Source: JAVBOW01 sp031549495 (GTDB lineage: Bacteria > Bacteroidota > Bacteroidia > Bacteroidales > Rikenellaceae). Taken from it: a stretch of 15,909 nucleotides of DNA. Location of the stretch: contig JAVBPS010000066.1 in NCBI GenBank assembly GCA_031549495.1, forward strand, positions 1 to 15,909, in the 5' to 3' direction. Of this stretch, positions 1 through 7,755 are shown one piece after another. How positions within the stretch are numbered: the stretch's first letter is position 1; each line of letters starts with the position of its first letter. The translations under genes were made by a program, and so were the position numbers. The notes under the pieces were generated by a model. It had not been told where the DNA came from. It saw nothing but the letters and a program-made list of their open reading frames with translations, and did no database searches.

Positions 1-11
1 GGGGATGTATA

Positions 12-38
12 TGGCGGGATCTCCGCCAACTTCTTTTT
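12..38 (+). terminator. possible terminator of a gene lying left of the window
   Basis: A 6-bp stem (TGGCGG at 12-17, CCGCCA at 23-28) with a 5-base loop is followed by ACTTCTTTTT on the plus strand. This resembles an intrinsic terminator for a rightward gene ending just outside the window. The stem is short and the upstream gene is not visible, so the call is weak. Confidence 0.3.
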
Positions 39-48
39 AAGGCTGATC

Positions 49-80
49 CGATGTCTCGACTTACGCTCGACATGACGGAA
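49..80. repeat. half copy of an intergenic inverted-repeat family
   Basis: This segment closely matches the right arm of the full inverted repeat at 13829-13921 (both contain GATGTCTCGACT followed by ACGCTCGAC and TGACGGAA). The matching left arm is absent here, so it is a truncated or decayed copy. Positions 64-78 reappear as the exact reverse complement at 15840-15854. Confidence 0.6.
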
Positions 81-90
81 AGGATAAACA

Positions 91-118
91 AGGGCCGGAT
101 CGTACATGATCCGGCCCT
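91..118. repeat. perfect 11-bp hairpin, possible terminator
   Basis: AGGGCCGGATC (91-101) and GATCCGGCCCT (108-118) form a perfect 11-bp stem around a 6-base loop. The plus strand continues with ACCTTTTG and the minus strand with TGTTTATCC, so neither side has a convincing uridine tract. It may be a weak bidirectional terminator or simply a hairpin repeat. Confidence 0.5.
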
Positions 119-130
119 ACCTTTTGTATC

Positions 131-181
131 AGATCTCAAAATGGCTGTCCGAGATCCTTCACCTCTCGTTCAGGATGACAA
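131..181. repeat. half copy of the intergenic repeat seen at 11100-11168
   Basis: The core ATCTCAAAATGGCTGTCC then GAGAT and the right arm ending CAGGATGACA resemble the full copy at 11100-11168. The long left arm is missing, leaving only GATCTC/GAGATC to pair. With 49-80 this makes two truncated repeats in one 287-base gene-free stretch. Confidence 0.6.
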
Positions 182-231
182 ACAGATCGACGCTACGTTC
201 AAACTGTATGAAAACCGACGCTAAATAGCAC

Positions 232-268
232 AAAAAACCGGAGCGGGACTACCCCACTCCGGTTTTTC
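232..268 (-). terminator. intrinsic terminator of groSL operon
   Basis: A 10-bp stem (238-247 with 253-262) with a 5-base loop is flanked by A6 and T5 tracts. The one non-Watson-Crick position is a C/A mismatch if read on the plus strand but a G-U wobble in minus-strand RNA. That indicates leftward transcription, ending the groSL message about 20 bases after the groL stop. Confidence 0.85.
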
Positions 269-287
269 AATTACCTATCCAAAGAGA

Positions 288-1916
288 TTACATCATCCCC
301 ATGCCGCCGCCCATCGGGGCTGCGGGGACAGGATTGTCCTCTTTCTTATCGGCAAGCACGCACTCGGTCGTCAGGAACATCGAGGCGATCGAAGCGGCGT
401 TTTCCAGCGCGACGCGGGCCACTTTGGTCGGGTCGATGATCCCGGCCTTGAAGAGGTCCTCGTACTTGTCGGTGCGGGCGTTGTAACCCATGGCATTCTT
501 GCCCTCCTTCACCTTGTTCACCACTACAGAACCTTCGCCGCCCGCATTGGCAACGATCTGGCGCAGGGGCTCCTCGATGGCGCGGCGCACGATGGCGATA
601 CCGGTCGTCTCATCGTCGTTCTCACCCTTCACGGCGTCGATAGCCGGGATCGAGCGGATGTAAGCCACACCACCGCCCGGGATGATCCCCTCTTCGACGG
701 CTGCGCGCGTAGCGGCCAGGGCATCGTCCACGCGGTCTTTCTTCTCCTTCATCTCCACCTCGGTCGCGGCGCCCACATAGAGGACGGCCACCCCACCGGC
801 CAACTTGGCCAGGCGCTCGGCGAGTTTTTCCTTATCGTAATCCGACGTGGAAACCTCCATCGCCTTGCGGATCTGGGCCACACGGGCGTCGATGGCGGCT
901 TTCTTGCCACTGCCGTTAACGATAGTCGTGTTCTCTTTGGTGATCACCACCTTATCGGCCGATCCGAGCATCTCCAGCGTAGCCTGTTCGAGTTTCAGGC
1001 CGCGGTCCTCGGCGATCACGGTACCGCCGGTCAGCACGGCGATATCTTCCAGCATCTCCTTACGGCGGTCGCCGAATCCGGGGGCTTTCACGGCAGCCAC
1101 TTTCAGCGTACCGCGCAGCTTGTTCACCACCAGCGCGGTCAGCGCCTCACCGTCCACATCCTCGGCGATGATGATCATCGAGCGGCCGTTCTGGGCCACG
1201 GGCTCCAGCACGCTCATGATCTCCTTCATCGTCGACACCTTCTTATCGGTGATCAGGATATAGGGTTTTTCGAGGACAGCCTCCATTTTCTCGCTGTCGG
1301 TCATGAAGTAGGCGGACACGTAGCCGCGGTCGAACTGCATCCCCTCGACCACCTCGACGGTAGTATCGGTACCTTTCGCCTCCTCGACGGTGATCACACC
1401 CTCCTCACTCACCTTACCCATCGCCTCGGCGATCAGCGCGCCGATCGTGGAGTCGTTGTTGGCGGAGATGGTCGCCACCTGCTCGATCTTCCTGATGTCC
1501 TTGCCGACGGTCTGGCTCTGCCTTTTCAGGTCGGCCACCACGGCCGCCACCGCCTTGTCGATACCGCGCTTGAGATCCATCGGGTTGGCACCGGCGGTAA
1601 CATTCTTCATCCCCACACCGATGATGGCCTGCGCCAGCACGGTCGCGGTGGTCGTGCCGTCGCCGGCATCGTCAGCGGTCTTCGAAGCGACCTCTTTGAC
1701 CATCTGGGCGCCCATATTGGCAAACCCGTTCTCCAGTTCGATCTCCTTCGCCACGGTCACACCGTCCTTGGTGATCTGCGGCGCACCGAATTTTTTATCA
1801 ATAATAACGTTACGACCTTTCGGGCCCAGCGTCACTTTCACGGCGTTCGCCAGCGCGTCCACCCCTTCACGCAGCATTTCGCGCGCCTCGGTGCTATATT
1901 TGATTTCCTTAGCCAT
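288..1916 (-). CDS. groL: 60-kDa chaperonin GroEL
   Basis: GroEL forms the cytoplasmic double-ring ATP-driven folding chamber, capped by GroES. The 542-residue product has the standard bacterial length. It starts MAKEIKYSTEAREML and carries TLGPKGRNVIID (29-40), the conserved Asp near residue 51 in ITKDGVTVA, the ATP-binding DGTTTAT segment (86-92), the equatorial EEGIIPGGG motif and the Gly/Met-rich tail ending GGGMGMM. It lies 12 bases downstream of groS on the same strand, and the terminator at 232-268 closes the unit. The start codon is preceded by an A-rich leader with no Shine-Dalgarno sequence, as is normal in Bacteroidota. There is no sign of damage, so this is most likely the housekeeping copy. 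Confidence 0.98.
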   Translation of the reverse strand: MAKEIKYSTEAREMLREGVDALANAVKVTLGPKGRNVIIDKKFGAPQITKDGVTVAKEIELENGFANMGAQMVKEVASKTADDAGDGTTTATVLAQAIIGVGMKNVTAGANPMDLKRGIDKAVAAVVADLKRQSQTVGKDIRKIEQVATISANNDSTIGALIAEAMGKVSEEGVITVEEAKGTDTTVEVVEGMQFDRGYVSAYFMTDSEKMEAVLEKPYILITDKKVSTMKEIMSVLEPVAQNGRSMIIIAEDVDGEALTALVVNKLRGTLKVAAVKAPGFGDRRKEMLEDIAVLTGGTVIAEDRGLKLEQATLEMLGSADKVVITKENTTIVNGSGKKAAIDARVAQIRKAMEVSTSDYDKEKLAERLAKLAGGVAVLYVGAATEVEMKEKKDRVDDALAATRAAVEEGIIPGGGVAYIRSIPAIDAVKGENDDETTGIAIVRRAIEEPLRQIVANAGGEGSVVVNKVKEGKNAMGYNARTDKYEDLFKAGIIDPTKVARVALENAASIASMFLTTECVLADKKEDNPVPAAPMGGGMGMM

Positions 1917-1928
1917 TTTCGTGTTTTT

Positions 1929-2198
1929 TTAAATTATTGCAAGAATATCACTCTGCTTCATGATCAGGTAATCCTGACCCTCAACATTCACCTCGGTGCC
2001 AGCATATTTACCATACAGCACCTGGTCGCCGACCTTCACTTCCATCGTCACTTCCGACGTGCCGGGGCCCACGGCCACGACTTTACCGGCAAGCGGTTTT
2101 TCTTTAGCGGTGTCGGGAATATACAATCCCCCTGCGGTCTTCTCCTCGGCCGGATTCGGCTGGATCAGCACCCTGTCCGATAACGGTTTGATCTTCAT
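1929..2198 (-). CDS. groS: 10-kDa co-chaperonin GroES
   Basis: GroES is the heptameric lid of the GroEL chamber. The 89-residue protein matches the usual length of about 90-97. It begins MKIKPLSDRVLI and contains the mobile loop that contacts GroEL, centred on GGLYIPD (23-29), then the conserved GKVVAVGPG (38-46) and the C-terminal YLIMKQSDILAII strand. It is the first gene of the groS-groL pair. A possible promoter and an inverted repeat lie upstream (2240-2282). I found no CIRCE element, so HrcA-type control is not supported by the sequence. Confidence 0.97.
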   Translation of the reverse strand: MKIKPLSDRVLIQPNPAEEKTAGGLYIPDTAKEKPLAGKVVAVGPGTSEVTMEVKVGDQVLYGKYAGTEVNVEGQDYLIMKQSDILAII

Positions 2199-2239
2199 GT
2201 TTTTATTATTTAAAGGTTTTTAGAAGGTTTTCCAGTCAG

Positions 2240-2270
2240 CGTAAATAGGTTTTACACATAATATGCCAAA
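2240..2270 (-). promoter_or_regulatory. candidate groSL promoter
   Basis: On the minus strand TTTG (2267-2270) is followed after 19 bases by TATTTACG (2240-2247), a partial match to the Bacteroidota TTTG/TAnnTTTG promoter. The -7 box has two mismatches, which keeps confidence modest. The predicted leader before groS would be about 35 bases. Confidence 0.35.
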
Positions 2271-2282
2271 CGGATTTTGGCA
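2264..2282. promoter_or_regulatory. inverted repeat overlapping the groSL -33 region
   Basis: TGCCAAA (2264-2270) and TTTGGCA (2276-2282) form a perfect 7-bp inverted repeat separated by 5 bases. It covers the candidate -33 element of the groSL promoter. The geometry (19 bp in total) suits a dimeric regulator; this is inference, and the site is unlike CIRCE. Confidence 0.35.
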
Positions 2283-2361
2283 CCTTTGGGCTGTCATAAC
2301 GTCCCGAAACGTTGCCAATTTGTCACCGGAACCGATCCGGCCCCACTTTTTGGCAGTCAAT

Positions 2362-2393
2362 AAAAAAGGGAAAAGCGAAAATGCGCTCTTCCC
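2362..2393 (-). terminator. intrinsic terminator after tRNA-His
   Basis: Minus-strand RNA forms a 10-bp stem (2384-2393 with 2368-2377, one G-U pair) around a 6-base loop, followed by six uridines (2362-2367). It lies directly after the tRNA-His 3' end and is a textbook intrinsic terminator. Confidence 0.85.
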
Positions 2394-2398
2394 CTCCG

Positions 2399-2473
<75 letters not shown>

Positions 2474-2513
2474 ATGTACGTTCGCCGAGGGGGAAAAATC
2501 CCGAATCGGCCTG

Positions 2514-2544
2514 CAAATGTAATACTTTTTTCTGAAACGGCAAT
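2514..2544 (-). promoter_or_regulatory. promoter of tRNA-His
   Basis: On the minus strand a perfect -7 box TACATTTG (2514-2521) is preceded, 19 bases upstream, by ATTG (2541-2544; consensus TTTG). Transcription would start near 2507, about 34 bases before the mature tRNA. Confidence 0.65.
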
Positions 2545-2578
2545 CCCCGCGCGCGATAATCCTGCGGAAAAAGGAGGA

Positions 2579-3865
2579 TTACAACTCTTCCACATCCGCA
2601 ACGGTAAAGGTACTTCCCCCGACGAAGATCATATCCTCGCAATGAGCCAGGGCGCGGGCGGTCGCGAGCGCCTCCATGACGGTCGGCACGACCTGCCCCT
2701 GCAACCCGTGCTTTGCGGCTGCCGCAGCCAGGGTTTCTGCCGGAAGGCCGCGCGGATTGGAGGGTCGCGTAAAGAGATAATGGGCATCCTTGGGCAACAA
2801 CGGCAGGATCGCATCGAGGTCCTTGTCCGCCACGATCCCCAGGACGAAATAGAGTTTGCGGTAACGCTGGTGGCCGATCTGTGCGACCACCTCGCGCAGT
2901 CCGTGGGCGTTGTGCCCCGTATCGCAGACGGTGAGCGGGGCGCGGCAGAGCACATGCCAGCGACCGCGCAACCCGGTAAGCGATTTGGTCCGGCTTAGTC
3001 CTTCGCGGATCGCCTCGTCGGACAGGGAGAACCGGTCGCGCAGGATGCGGCAGACGGCCAGCACCGTAAACAGGTTGTGCCGCTGGTATTCCCCCCGCAG
3101 GTCGAGTTCGATAATGGCAGGGCGATGGTCGACCGCCGTTATCGTGAACGCCTGGCAATCGCAACGTTGCTCCTGCCGGTCTATGCGGTACAGGTCCTGG
3201 GCGAACAGGATGGGACTATTCATCTCCGCCGCTTTTTGCCGGAAAACCTCATCCGTATCGGGATCGTGCGCGCCGATCACCACCGGCACCGACGGCTTGA
3301 TGATGCCGGCCTTCTCGGCGGCGATCATCTGCGGGGTGGTCCCCAGCAGGTTGGTGTGTTCCATCCCGATATTGGTGATCACGCTCAGCACGGGACTGAT
3401 GATATTGGTCGCGTCGAGCCGTCCGCCCAACCCCGTCTCGATGATGGCCACGTCGACCCGCTCATCGGCAAAATGCCTGAACGCCAACAAAGTACACATT
3501 TCAAAAAAGGTCAGCCCACGGGCGACCATCTCATCTTTGTACCGTTCGGTGAACTCCACCACGCGCTCCTCGGGGATCATGATCCCGTCGACGCGGATGC
3601 GTTCGCGGAAATCCCTCAGGTGGGGCGAGGTAAACAGCCCGGTACGGTAGCCCGCCGATTGGAAAATGGCCGCCAGCATGTGGGCCGTGGAACCTTTCCC
3701 ATTGGTCCCGGCGATATGTACGGAGTGGAATTTGCGGTCGGGATAGCCCAGCAGGGCATTGAACGCCCGGGTGTTTTCCAACCCGGGTTTATAAGCGGAA
3801 GCCCCCTCGCTCTGGAAAACAGGTAGGGAGCCGTAAAGGAACTCGAGAGTCTCGGCGTAGGTCAT
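2579..3865 (-). CDS. folC: bifunctional folylpolyglutamate / dihydrofolate synthase
   Basis: FolC adds glutamate to dihydropteroate and to reduced folates in the cytoplasm. It belongs to the Mur ligase family. The 428-residue product starts MTYAETLEFLYGSLPVF and has the P-loop GTNGKGS (53-59), TSPHL (79-83), the ETGLGGRLDATN motif and ITNIGMEHTNLLG, all typical of FolC. An in-frame start 26 codons upstream (3943) is possible, but those extra residues do not resemble the family and would lie inside lnt. The chosen ATG overlaps the lnt stop by one base (TGATG), which points to translational coupling. It is the second gene of the lnt-folC unit; no clear terminator follows before the tRNA promoter. 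Confidence 0.95.
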   Translation of the reverse strand: MTYAETLEFLYGSLPVFQSEGASAYKPGLENTRAFNALLGYPDRKFHSVHIAGTNGKGSTAHMLAAIFQSAGYRTGLFTSPHLRDFRERIRVDGIMIPEERVVEFTERYKDEMVARGLTFFEMCTLLAFRHFADERVDVAIIETGLGGRLDATNIISPVLSVITNIGMEHTNLLGTTPQMIAAEKAGIIKPSVPVVIGAHDPDTDEVFRQKAAEMNSPILFAQDLYRIDRQEQRCDCQAFTITAVDHRPAIIELDLRGEYQRHNLFTVLAVCRILRDRFSLSDEAIREGLSRTKSLTGLRGRWHVLCRAPLTVCDTGHNAHGLREVVAQIGHQRYRKLYFVLGIVADKDLDAILPLLPKDAHYLFTRPSNPRGLPAETLAAAAAKHGLQGQVVPTVMEALATARALAHCEDMIFVGGSTFTVADVEEL

Positions 3866-5451
3866 CAAGCAGTAGTAGGTTTGCGCTTGTCCCGAATACG
3901 AAGCGCGACGAAACAGAGCACAGAAAAGCCCAACAAATACCATGCCATGCGCCCGACGTAGTCACCATAACGTACATAAAACGTTATCCCCTCCTCCAGC
4001 GGCAACCGGTCGGTGAGCACACCCCGCCGGTCCCAACCCAGGCTCTGGGTCACCTCGCCGCGCGGAGTGATAAATCCTGACATTCCGGTATTTGCACTGC
4101 GAGCGATGCTGCGCCGCATCTCCACGGCACGCAGCCGCGAGAAGGCGAAAAGCTGCCGGTAACCGGACGTATCGCCCCACCAGCCGTCATTCGAAATGAT
4201 GAAAATAATTTGCGCCCCGAGGTTCGGGAATCCGCCCATGTACCCCCCGTAAACCCCCTCATAGCAGACCGCCGCGCCGACGGTCATTCCCTGCCGCGTG
4301 CGGAAAACATGCGGTTCGGGGTCGAATCCGCACTGTCCCATGAACCCGCCCAGGTCGATGGCCAGGAAGGTCCCGTTGCGCAGGTATTTATGGTAAGGCG
4401 TCTTCTCGGCCCCGATCACCAGCAGCGATTTATGCCGCAGCTGCACCCGCGCCGAAGAGTCCACCCCCAACACCGAGTTAAAATTATCGTACCACAGCCC
4501 CTGCCCCATATCGTGGGCGGTGTCCGTATGGGTCGCATCGTTATAGAAACGTGCCGTCGAAGCCCCGAGGATCAGCATCGCCTGCGGAAACCGCTCGCGG
4601 ACCACCTCGCGCAGGGCCGCCAGCTCGCCCGAGTCGCCGAGCATCTCCTCGCGCAGCGTGGTGCCGATCGAAGTTTCCGGCGTGACGATGAACTGCACAT
4701 CCGCGGGCGCCTGGGCGATCAATCCCGCCAACAAGCCGAGCTGGGCATCGGGATTGAGCGAATATTTCTCTGTATAAGGGTCGATATTGGGCTGCACGAC
4801 CGTGACCAGGGCCGTATCCTGTTCAGCCGTGCGGGTCGTCCCGTACGTATAATATTTGATCAGCGAGACCGTCACCGGAAGCAAGACAACGCACGCCAGC
4901 GCAACACGGCAGCGTTTCCCGCGGCTGCGGATCACCTCATAAACCAGGATGTTGCAGAGCAGCGCCCAAAGCGTCCCCCCAAAAACCCCGGTCGTATCGT
5001 ACCACTGCACCAGCCGGATATCATGGGCAAACCCGTTGCCCAGCGTCAGCCACGGAAACGAAAACTCCCCGACCGTATAAAGATGCTCGCCCGCGATCCA
5101 GGCCGCGATCAAAATCACATAGGCCAGCCATTTCGACCCCCGTTTCGAAACATAATGCCAGAGCATGAACGCCCCGCCCATCAGCCCGACGGTGATGATG
5201 ACCGAAAGGATCGCCCCGATCGGCGCCGCGATCCAGATCCACCAGGTGGTCGCCGCGCTCCAAAGCCCGAAGGCCAGCGCGACGAAGCCGAAAACACCCC
5301 ACGCAGCCCGCCGCGAATCCCCCGCCGCCCCGCTGACCATCATCAGCGGCACCAGCCCCACGAGCATCGGCAACCCGCTCACCCCCAACCATCCCAGGCC
5401 GAGCAGCAAGGCCGCGAGCAGGGCCGACAATAATTTGTAGCGCGTTTTCAT
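3865..5451 (-). CDS. lnt: apolipoprotein N-acyltransferase
   Basis: Lnt transfers the third acyl chain onto the N-terminal cysteine of lipoproteins at the inner membrane. The 528-residue protein has hydrophobic segments through about residue 200, then a periplasmic nitrilase-like domain and a last membrane helix near 503-518. The catalytic triad is visible: Glu259 in TPETS, Lys341 in RHKSLLV and Cys396 in AVCYEGVYGG. The motif SNDGWWGD (420-427) and the SANTGMSGFITPRGE segment (452-466) also match the family. The start is supported by an N-terminal hydrophobic helix beginning MKTRYKLLSALLAALLLG. It is the first gene of the lnt-folC pair and diverges from the gene at 5573. Confidence 0.95.
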   Translation of the reverse strand: MKTRYKLLSALLAALLLGLGWLGVSGLPMLVGLVPLMMVSGAAGDSRRAAWGVFGFVALAFGLWSAATTWWIWIAAPIGAILSVIITVGLMGGAFMLWHYVSKRGSKWLAYVILIAAWIAGEHLYTVGEFSFPWLTLGNGFAHDIRLVQWYDTTGVFGGTLWALLCNILVYEVIRSRGKRCRVALACVVLLPVTVSLIKYYTYGTTRTAEQDTALVTVVQPNIDPYTEKYSLNPDAQLGLLAGLIAQAPADVQFIVTPETSIGTTLREEMLGDSGELAALREVVRERFPQAMLILGASTARFYNDATHTDTAHDMGQGLWYDNFNSVLGVDSSARVQLRHKSLLVIGAEKTPYHKYLRNGTFLAIDLGGFMGQCGFDPEPHVFRTRQGMTVGAAVCYEGVYGGYMGGFPNLGAQIIFIISNDGWWGDTSGYRQLFAFSRLRAVEMRRSIARSANTGMSGFITPRGEVTQSLGWDRRGVLTDRLPLEEGITFYVRYGDYVGRMAWYLLGFSVLCFVALRIRDKRKPTTA

Positions 5452-5455
5452 GCGG

Positions 5456-5463
5456 CAAAGATA
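5456..5463 (-). promoter_or_regulatory. candidate -7 box of lnt-folC
   Basis: The minus strand carries a perfect TATCTTTG (TAnnTTTG) only 4 bases before the lnt ATG. No good TTTG is seen at the -33 distance. If used, transcription would start at or next to the ATG, giving a nearly leaderless message. It could also be a chance match. Confidence 0.35.
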
Positions 5464-5572
5464 ATTAGAATAAAATAATTATATTTACATATAGAATAAA
5501 GCGCAATGGAAAGATTCGCCATGCAACGAAAGCACCGGAACGCGCATCTACCTATAAACCAACACTAAATCT

Positions 5573-6193
5573 ATGAAAAAACTATTACTCTCTTTTGGGT
5601 GCCTGTTGGCGGCCATCCAATTCGTATCCGCGCAAGGTACTTTTACCCCGTCCAAAGTGCGCACTACGTTCGATCTGGCCTATTCGTACCGCGTAGGCGA
5701 AATCGACGAAAGCATCCAGGGAGCGACGCGCGATTTCATCAACCGGATGCGTTCCGGCGTGGCTTACGGGGCCACCTGCCACGGGTTTCCGAATCGTTTC
5801 GTAGGCGTCGGCGCCAAACTCTACGGCCACCATTACTCCCGTTCGGAAGGCGGCTTTACGGATGCCATGAACACGGTCTATATCGGCCCGTCGGCCATGG
5901 CCCGCATCATTACCCGCGATAAAAAAGGGGCGTGGGTATTCGGCCTTTCGTTCGGATACGTCCATTATTTCGAAAAATGGGAATTCTCCGGGCACGGTTA
6001 CAATTATGGCGGCAGTTACGACACCGACGCTCCCGGCTTCGGCTTCTATGGCGATGCGGGGTACGACATCCGGATCGGCCCGAAAACCTACTTCGGTTTC
6101 AAGGTTTCGCTGCACACCGCCGCAGCTTTTGTGACCAGCGACAATGCCGAAGACCTCTCCGCCATCGAAATAGGCTGCGGGATCCGGTTCTAA
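5573..6193 (+). CDS. secreted probable outer-membrane beta-barrel protein, function unknown
   Basis: I do not recognise a specific family. The 206-residue product begins with a clear signal peptide (MKKLLLSFGCLLAAIQFVSA, likely cut after Ala20; no lipobox). The mature part is rich in alternating hydrophobic and polar strands with many Gly and Tyr residues, for example FVGVGAKLYGHHY, WVFGLSFGYVHYF, YFGFKVSLHTAAAF and IEIGCGIRF. It ends in Phe, as outer-membrane barrels commonly do. The length would suit a small barrel of about 8 strands; this is inference. It stands alone, divergent from lnt and closed by the terminator at 6270-6312. A small porin-like or surface protein is the best guess. Confidence 0.8.
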   Translation: MKKLLLSFGCLLAAIQFVSAQGTFTPSKVRTTFDLAYSYRVGEIDESIQGATRDFINRMRSGVAYGATCHGFPNRFVGVGAKLYGHHYSRSEGGFTDAMNTVYIGPSAMARIITRDKKGAWVFGLSFGYVHYFEKWEFSGHGYNYGGSYDTDAPGFGFYGDAGYDIRIGPKTYFGFKVSLHTAAAFVTSDNAEDLSAIEIGCGIRF

Positions 6194-6269
6194 CCGGTGC
6201 AACCTCCATGCGACACACCCCCCTGGAGTGGTCTTCACCTTAGGATATTACCGATTCCGAACGCACACA

Positions 6270-6312
6270 AGAGAACTTCCGCGCGGATAAAAACCGCCGG
6301 GAGTTCTCTTTT
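6270..6312 (+). terminator. intrinsic terminator after the barrel-protein gene
   Basis: A 12-bp stem (6270-6281 with 6298-6309, one U-G pair) continues after a one-base bulge into GCGG/CCGC around an A-rich 7-base loop, then TTTTTC. It separates the barrel-protein gene from pepP. Confidence 0.75.
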
Positions 6313-6325
6313 CACATAAAATTCC

Positions 6326-6333
6326 TACCTTTG
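6326..6333 (+). promoter_or_regulatory. -7 box of pepP
   Basis: TACCTTTG is a perfect TAnnTTTG box, 22 bases before the pepP ATG, giving a leader of roughly 15 bases. The -33 position falls in the 3' arm of the preceding terminator (GTTC at 6303-6306), so that element is poor. Confidence 0.5.
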
Positions 6334-6355
6334 ATAAAATAAACCATCCAAAACC

Positions 6356-7753
6356 ATGTTCAGCATCCAGACCTATACCGCCCGCCGCGCCGAATTGCGC
6401 GCCCGCGTGCCGTCCGGCGGCATCATCCTGCTCCCCGGCAACGGCGAATCCCCCGCCAACTACCCCAACAACTGCTACCATTTCCGCCAGGACAGCACCT
6501 TCCTCTACTTCTTCGGGCTGCAAAACCCCGACCTGGTAGGCCTGCTGGACGTCGACTCGGGAGAGGAATACCTCTACGGCGACGACCTGACCATGGACGA
6601 CATCATCTGGACCGGTCCCCAGCCCTCCATAGCCGACCTGGGCGGCAGCGTAGGGATTTCGAAGACCGCCCCCCTGTCCGACCTGCTCGCCCGCGTCGAC
6701 GACGCCGTGCGCCGCGGCCGCCGCATCCATTTCCTGCCCCCCTACCGTCCCGCCAACGCCCTGCTGATCAGCCGCCTGACGGGCATCAAGAACAGCCGCG
6801 TCAAAGACCACCTCTCCGTAGAGTTGGCCCTGGCCGTGGTCTCCCTGCGCGAAACCAAAAGCGCCGAAGAGATCGCCGAAATAGAAGCCGCCTGCGCCAT
6901 CGGCTACCAGATGCACACCACCGCCATGCGCATGTGCCGCCCCGGCGTGGTCGAGCGCGAAATAGCCGGAGCCATAGAAGGCATAGCCCTCGCCCAAGGC
7001 GCAGGCGTCTCCTTCCACTCCATCGTCTCCCAAAACGGCGAAACCCTCCACAACCACAACCACGGCAACACCCTGCAGGCCGGCCGCCTGCTGCTGGTCG
7101 ACGCCGGAGCCGAAACCACCTCCCACTACTGCTCCGACTTCACCCGCACCATGCCCGTCAGCGGCCGCTTCACTCCCCAGCAACGCGACATCTACAACAT
7201 CGTCCTGGCCGCCAACAACAAAGGCTTCGAACTCTCCCGCCCCGGAGTCCTCTACAAAGACACCCACCTGGCCGCCGCCAAAGTAATCGTCGAAGGTCTC
7301 AAAGATTTAGGCCTGATGCAAGGCGATGCCCAGGCCGCCGTAGACGCCGGAGCCTTCTCCCTGTTCATGCCCCACGGCCTGGGCCACATGATGGGCCTCG
7401 ATGTCCACGACATGGAAGACATAGGAGAAACCTACGTAGGATACGACCTCGAAACCAAACGCAGCCAACAGTTAGGAGTAGCCCCCCTGCGCATGGCCCG
7501 CCGCCTCAAACCCGGCTTCGTGATGACCATAGAACCCGGCATCTACTTCATCCCCGCCCTGATAGAAAAATGGCAGAAAGAAAAAACCTGCCAGCAGTTT
7601 ATAAACTTCGAAGCCCTCCAACCCTACAAATCCTTCGGAGGAATCCGAATAGAAGACGACATCCTAATCACCGAAACCGGAAACCGAATGCTGGGAAAAA
7701 ACCGCCCCCCCGCAACCATCGCCGAAATAGAAGACTTCATGAGCAGCCTCTAA
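6356..7753 (+). CDS. pepP: Xaa-Pro aminopeptidase (M24B family)
   Basis: This enzyme removes an N-terminal residue from peptides with proline in second position, using two metal ions. The 465-residue product has an N-terminal AMP_N-type domain (about 1-140, with YPNNCYHFRQDSTFLYFFGL) and a C-terminal pita-bread domain. The five metal ligands are visible: Asp249 (LLVDAGAE), Asp261 (CSDFTRTMP), His344 (HGLGHMMGLDVHD), Glu393 (TIEPGIYF) and Glu432 (GGIRIEDD). No signal peptide is seen, so it is probably cytoplasmic. It follows the terminator at 6270-6312 and converges on uxaA. The coding strand is strongly C-rich, and ATA isoleucine codons are noticeably common, unlike the neighbouring sugar-acid genes. 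The enzyme class is secure; the exact substrate is not. Confidence 0.95.
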   Translation: MFSIQTYTARRAELRARVPSGGIILLPGNGESPANYPNNCYHFRQDSTFLYFFGLQNPDLVGLLDVDSGEEYLYGDDLTMDDIIWTGPQPSIADLGGSVGISKTAPLSDLLARVDDAVRRGRRIHFLPPYRPANALLISRLTGIKNSRVKDHLSVELALAVVSLRETKSAEEIAEIEAACAIGYQMHTTAMRMCRPGVVEREIAGAIEGIALAQGAGVSFHSIVSQNGETLHNHNHGNTLQAGRLLLVDAGAETTSHYCSDFTRTMPVSGRFTPQQRDIYNIVLAANNKGFELSRPGVLYKDTHLAAAKVIVEGLKDLGLMQGDAQAAVDAGAFSLFMPHGLGHMMGLDVHDMEDIGETYVGYDLETKRSQQLGVAPLRMARRLKPGFVMTIEPGIYFIPALIEKWQKEKTCQQFINFEALQPYKSFGGIRIEDDILITETGNRMLGKNRPPATIAEIEDFMSSL

Positions 7754-7755
7754 TC

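Noticed and set aside
2199..2361. CIRCE element upstream of groS
   Set aside because: No TTAGCACTC or GAGTGCTAA half-site is present on either strand in this gap.
2557..2581. TAATCCT/AGGATTA inverted repeat at the folC stop as a terminator
   Set aside because: It has a 7-bp stem, an 11-base loop and no following uridine tract on the minus strand.
3866..3943. 26-codon upstream extension of folC
   Set aside because: The extra residues do not resemble FolC and lie wholly inside lnt; the ATG overlapping the lnt stop gives the normal FolC N-terminus.
4210..5433. 407-codon plus-strand frame opposite lnt
   Set aside because: It is rich in Arg, Pro, His and Gln with no domain pattern; lnt has its complete catalytic triad on the other strand.
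6248..7267. 339-codon open frame on the minus strand opposite pepP
   Set aside because: It is a Gly/Val/Ala-rich shadow of the strongly C-rich pepP coding strand; pepP has all five metal ligands, so the antisense frame is an artefact.
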